Assembly (NCBI GenBank): GCA_026874595.1
Contig: CM049308.1
Span: forward strand, 80,770,124-80,834,123
Length of the DNA stretch: 64,000 bases
Direction: 5' to 3'
Origin: Sipunculus nudus
Taxonomy: Eukaryota > Annelida > Sipuncula > Golfingiida > Sipunculidae
Shown here: positions 59,498 to 64,000 of the stretch, piece by piece
Layout: each line of letters opens with the position of its first letter
Position numbering within the stretch: position 1 is the first letter of the stretch
Notes under the pieces: model-generated
Databases searched by the model: none
Told to the model about the DNA's origin: nothing
Seen by the model: the letters and a program-made list of their open reading frames with translations, nothing else
Position numbers and translations under genes: made by a program

Positions 59498-59869
59498 TTT
59501 AACGGTCCAAAGCCTAAGGCCTTATATTCTACAAAGGCCTCTAGATCTGTCTTCGGCAAAAATACTGTTTTTAGCTCATAAAGCTGACTGTTAGTCAACA
59601 GGTATAGGAATGGCGCTTTGTCCGTCCGTTAGTAGGACACAAATCGTAACCGCTAACCCTAGAAAATTGTAACTGAATATCCAGGTAGGTAAATAAACTA
59701 GTGGCCCATGGGCCATGACGCTCAGCTGAATTTAAGGAGATTTGAACAAGAACGAAATGACTGCCAGAGTGCAAAAAAATCATGAATTTTGCGAATAGTC
59801 CTTAGAAATGGGTTACAGTGGGCTTTTTGACAGATAACCACTTCATTTTATGGTCTCATTAATAGGAAA

Positions 59870-60330
59870 AAAAAAATACAGGTACTGCCACCAGTCTGTA
59901 GGAACTGATGAAACTCTCCATGATCAATATGCATCCAAAGAATCATGGCTATCAAGGCATTAGTTATTCAGATACTGAAGCTTTTGTATCAAATTTTAAA
60001 TTATTCTCGGAGGTACTAACGAGCCCAATAGCTCAGAGGATAAGGTTAACAGAAACCTAATTTCAAGTTTCCATGAAGACTTTTAATTGACCTCCCTGAT
60101 TGTTAAGTTAGAAGATTCTAGGTTTAGCGGTTACGGTTTGTGCCGTGATAACAGATTGCCACTGCATTTGAGGGTTTCATAATTAGAGAATAAATGCCTA
60201 CAAAATGAAAATAAAAATACAGGTGGCGCCACCAGTGTACAGGAACTGATGTAACACTCCATGATCAATATACATGCTAAATATCATGGCCATCAGTGCA
60301 TTAGTTACTCAGATATTGGAGTTTTCTTAA
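59870..60330 (+). repeat. Hairpin-ended 330-bp family, two units
   Basis: Unit starts at 59879 and 60220 (CAGGTGGCGCCACCAGT). Same body words as the array at 3586-4593. Confidence 0.8.
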
Positions 60331-60479
60331 CACATAATTAACTAGAAAACAGATAGGCAACAAGCGACAACGTGTACCTGCCGAAGTCAGAGTGGTACGG
60401 GTGAAGTGAGAGATGGATCGAGTGGTATGTCACACCACTCCTGAATAAAGTCCACGAAAACTCTGAGAAAAGGGCATAA

Positions 60480-61330
60480 GTTTAGTCAACAAAAACATCT
60501 GGCCCCACCTGTCTGGTTTACGAGAAAACTCTCCAAGACGGATTGACAAGCCAAATTCAGACCAATACCTTGAACCACACCTAAGATATATGCAATGTTC
60601 ACCCAAAGCAAATGTATGGATGGATGTAGCCGTGACAAACACGACTCAGTTAGGGCCCTCCTGGATGGATGCCACAGGTAAACAATTGCAGATGGTGCCA
60701 CCAGTCTTGAGTACAAGAAGGAGAGTCAAAGATATATGGACATGCACAATTTCAGGCCGATAAGGCACATCACTCCTAAGGAAAGACGTTTAATTCATTC
60801 TACAGAAACAGGAAGGTAGGTGGCGCCACCTGTCTGGTTTACAAGAAAATTTTTCAAGATGGATAGACATGCCAAATTTCAGACCAATACCTTGAAACAC
60901 TTCTGAGATATAAGCAATTTTCACCAAAAAGCAATTATACAGATGGACGCCACGCATAATCGACTGCAGATGGCACCACCAGACTTGTTTACGAGGTGGA
61001 AGTGTGGAGGATCTATGAACATGCACAATTTCAACCAAATACATTGAAGAACCACTTAGACGAACAGATGGCAAATGTACAGATGGACACTACACAAAAA
61101 GTATTGTAGGTGCCACCACAAGTCACATTTACGAGATGGAGAGATCCAAGATGTGTGGACACGCAAACTTTCAGCTCAATACATTGAACCACTCCTGAGA
61201 TATCTAAAAGACACCCAGTTTTGTACTACCCAGAGAACATTGCAGGTGGTGCCACCTGTCTTTGTAACCCACAACTACATAGGTGAAGGAACAACTTTGC
61301 TGGGGTTTGAAAAGATTAGTCCAAGGGTCT
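60480..61330 (+). repeat. Array of ~115-185-bp palindrome-core units
   Basis: Unit cores near 60505, 60690, 60818, 60965, 61105 and 61243 alternate GGTGGCGCCACCTGTCT and GATGG(T/C)(G/A)CCACCAG(T/A)CT. Each is followed by ACATGC.(A/C)A.TTTCA words. Confidence 0.8.
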
Positions 61331-62986
61331 CAGAGGAGTTCTCCGAAAAGGAACGCATAGTTTTTGTATCACATTTTTAATTATTCTGGGGGGTACTTAC
61401 GAGCCCCATAGCTCAGAAGTTAGGGGTAACAGAGACATAATATAATATTTCCATAAAGCCTTTCATGGACCTCTTTAGATCATAAGTTAGAAGATTCTAA
61501 GTCAAACAGTCATGATTTGTGCCCTATTAACACATGAGGCTTTATTTGAAGGTCTCAAAAAATAGAGAAAAAAATGTAAAAATTAGAAAAAATACAGGTG
61601 GCGCCACAAGTCTGCAGAAACTGAAGAAACATTCCATGATCAATATGCATGCAAAGAGTCATGGCAATCAATACATTAGTAAATTCACATACTGGAGCTT
61701 TTCTATCAAATTTTTTATTATTCTGGAGGGGGGCGGGTGGGGGGGGGGGGGGGTATATAGCCCTATTGGTAACAGAGACCTTATTTCACGTTTACACAGA
61801 AACATTTTATGGACCTCCCTTGTATCATCATCAACAAGTATGAATATTCCAGGTCCAATGGTTATGATTTGTGCACTGTTAAAAGATGACAGCTTCTTTG
61901 AAGGTCTCAAAAATAGAGAAAAAAATCATAAAAATTGGGAAAAATACAGGTGGCACAACTAGTTTGCAGAAACTGATGGAACATCCATGATCAATAATCA
62001 TGCAAAGAATTATGGTAATTAAATGCATTAGGTGTTCAGATACTGAAGCTTTTCTATCAAATCCCAATAGCTCGGAGGATATGGGTAACAGAGACTTAAT
62101 TTCAGGTTTCAACAGAGACCTTTCATGGATCTTAACAAGGAGATTACAGTCTGTAATCTCCTTGATCTTAAGTATGAACATTCCAGGTCAAGCGGTTACG
62201 ATGTGTGGCCTGTTACCAGATGACAGCTTCTTTGAATGTATCAAAAATAGAGAAAATAATTCGTTAGAATTAGAAAAAAATACAAGTCGCACCACCAGTC
62301 TGCGGAAACTTATGGAACACTCCATGATCAATATTCATGCAGAGAATCATGATGATCAATGCATTAGTTATTCAGATACTGGAGCTTTTGTATCAAATTT
62401 TTAATTATTCAGAGGGGTATTTACCAGCTCCATAGCTCTGAGGATATGGGTAACAAAAACCTAATTTTAGGTTTCCACAGAGACTTTTAAAGGACCTCCC
62501 TTGGTGTCAAGTTAGAACATTCAATATCCAGCAGTTACGATTTGTGCCCTGTTAACAGATAACAGCTTCTTTTTGAAGGTATCAAAAATAGAGAAAATAT
62601 ATAATTCGTAAGAATTAGAAAAATTACAGGTGGCGCCACCAGTCTGCAGGAAGTGATGGAACATCCCATGATCAATATTTATGCAAATAATCATGGTGAT
62701 CAATGCAGTAGTTAATCAGATACTTGAACTTTTGTATTTTTATTATTCCGGGGGGTAATAACGAGACCCATAGTTCGGAGAATATGGGTAACAGAGACCT
62801 TATTTCAGGCTTCCAAGGAGATTTTCCAAGGACCTCTACGGATGTCGAGTTAGAAGTTTCCAGATCCAGCGGTTACGATTTGTGCCCTGTTAACGGACGG
62901 ACGGACGGCCAGACCGCCGGACAGACGGAGGACGGACAAAGAGTGATCGCTATAGCTCAGATGACTTTCAGTCAGCTGAGCTAAAA
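61331..62986 (+). repeat. Array of hairpin-ended 330-bp units
   Basis: Unit cores at 61595, 61947, 62281 and 62627 (spacing 352, 334, 346). A G run lies at 61739-61753. The array ends with an ACGGACGGACGG tract and a hairpin TAGCTCAGATGACT-TTC-AGTCAGCTGAGCTA at 62955-62985, as at 4557-4590. Confidence 0.87.
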
Positions 62987-63699
62987 ATCTCCTTGCTGTC
63001 GGAAACTATTTAGATAGTAAAAGAATTCAGCTGAAATGCACTTCGAATGCCGTAGGAATCTTTTGATTGTCATTTGAAAGCGGCTCGAATGCAGTCGGAA
63101 AGTCCTGATTGGTTTTCGAATGAGTGCGGACGTAATTAGAATCTTCGATTCGCATAAAAACGAGATCAGCTGCCGTTGGAATGTCAGTCAGCATTGAGGA
63201 ATCGCCTGGTCAACATCACGTCATGCCACCCATGAAGATGGGAGCCAAAATTCAAGCTCCACCACTGGCCGTGGCCATGGGCGGGGGAAAGCTGCTGAGG
63301 CCAAGAAGCCCCTGAAGAGCTGTTGCTGAAGATGCCCAAGCATTCCCACAAACTGAAGGGGAATAAAAGCAGTATTCGAGGCACCTCCCGACCAGATTTA
63401 GCTTCGGCTGGTATTCGTCCAGCAATCAAACTTTACTGGGCATTCGAAGTGGATTTTAAGTATATTCTTAATATTCTTACTGTGCTGAGCTGAATTTGAG
63501 TTCGAAATGGATTCAAATTATCCCAACGGCATTCTTACAAAGCTAAAAAAATTAATGTGTCAATTTGAAATCCCCCCCCCCGAATATGGCGAGAATTTTG
63601 AAAATTCTTCATTCTGGCTGGTTCTGCTTGATTCCTGCTGATTCCGAGTAAATGCGGTGGGGCTTGTTGCATGCCATGAATCTTGCCTTGAATATTGAC
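62987..63699. other. Unassigned stretch near the right edge
   Basis: Rich in TTCGAATG and GGAATC words, with a C run at 63572-63581. A short reading on minus (63184-63429) looks low-complexity. No gene assigned. Confidence 0.4.
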
Positions 63700-64000
63700 C
63701 ATGACTAGTTTTTACGTTTTTTTCTGTTTTTGAGACCATCAGATGACAGCAGTTATGCTATTTTCTCAGCTGTGGTTTCATCCAGTGTCCTTAAACCCGA
63801 TGTGTTTATTGATTATGATTGGTTTCTTCATTTACTGAAGACTGGTGGCGCCACCTGTACTTTTTCTATTTTTTATGCATTTTCCCCCTTCATTTTGAGA
63901 CTGCCAAATTATATCAATCCCCTAAAACCGTCCGTCCGTCTGTTCGTCTCTCTGTATGTCCGTCAAATTTGTTTCCTGATGATAATTCAAGTTTGGACTG
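63700..64000 (-). repeat. Palindrome-core repeat in inverted orientation, cut by the edge
   Basis: ACTGGTGGCGCCACCTGTAC at 63841-63860 and a CCGTCCGTCCGTCTG tract, the reverse of the neighbouring arrays. Confidence 0.65.

Noticed and set aside
63184-63429. 81-residue reading on minus near the right edge
   Set aside because: Low-complexity, repeat-rich surroundings and no family resemblance.
58215-64000. Search for exon 4 of the plus paralog
   Set aside because: No FLFTMTDKGYV-like segment with splice sites was found; the interval holds repeats and microsatellites.

Overview
The window is animal nuclear DNA, AT-rich, with spliced genes and very many dispersed and tandem repeats. Repeat families with hairpin ends, PuCGGAC/ACAGAC tracts and central tandem arrays, together with the encoded protein, suggest a bivalve or related mollusc. 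This is inferred from repeat style and was not tested by a search.

Host genes. One gene fills most of the window on the minus strand. It starts at 45763 and runs to a stop at 4943, with 28 exons whose splice phases all agree and 1471 predicted residues. It has a signal peptide, the start of the lipoprotein N-terminal domain and the helical repeats of large lipid transfer proteins (the vitellogenin, apolipophorin, apoB and MTP superfamily). It also has an RRKR processing site, a long helical middle, a region that reads like a LECT2/M23 beta-barrel with its zinc ligands lost, and a cysteine-rich tail. A close paralog begins on the plus strand at 49717. Exons 1-3 are visible (49717-58214) with the same lengths and phases, apart from one codon in the signal peptide, and the rest lies beyond the right edge. 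The two genes are divergent, with 3.95 kb between start codons.

Mobile DNA. Intron 21 of the minus gene (9615-25548) holds a Ty3/gypsy-type LTR element on the minus strand (9895-25345). A younger LTR element on the plus strand (15890-23411) is nested inside it. Other introns carry a hAT-type MITE with a perfect 8-bp duplication (36751-37158), a MITE with ~45-bp inverted ends (42942-43134), a short-TIR family present in introns of both paralogs, a Helitron-type element (43900-44973), Helitron-like elements with central arrays (29584-31216 and 32682-33400), a tRNA-type SINE (about 50228-50516) and a possible solo LTR (47222-48073) between the two genes.

Tandem arrays. A 53-bp minisatellite at exon 17 multiplies that exon's splice acceptor. 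A 21-bp minisatellite and a ~149-bp array lie in intron 1 of the plus gene. Both window ends hold arrays of ~115-350-bp units carrying a 12-bp palindrome, GGTGGCGCCACC. I saw no rRNA gene, true tRNA gene or CRISPR array.
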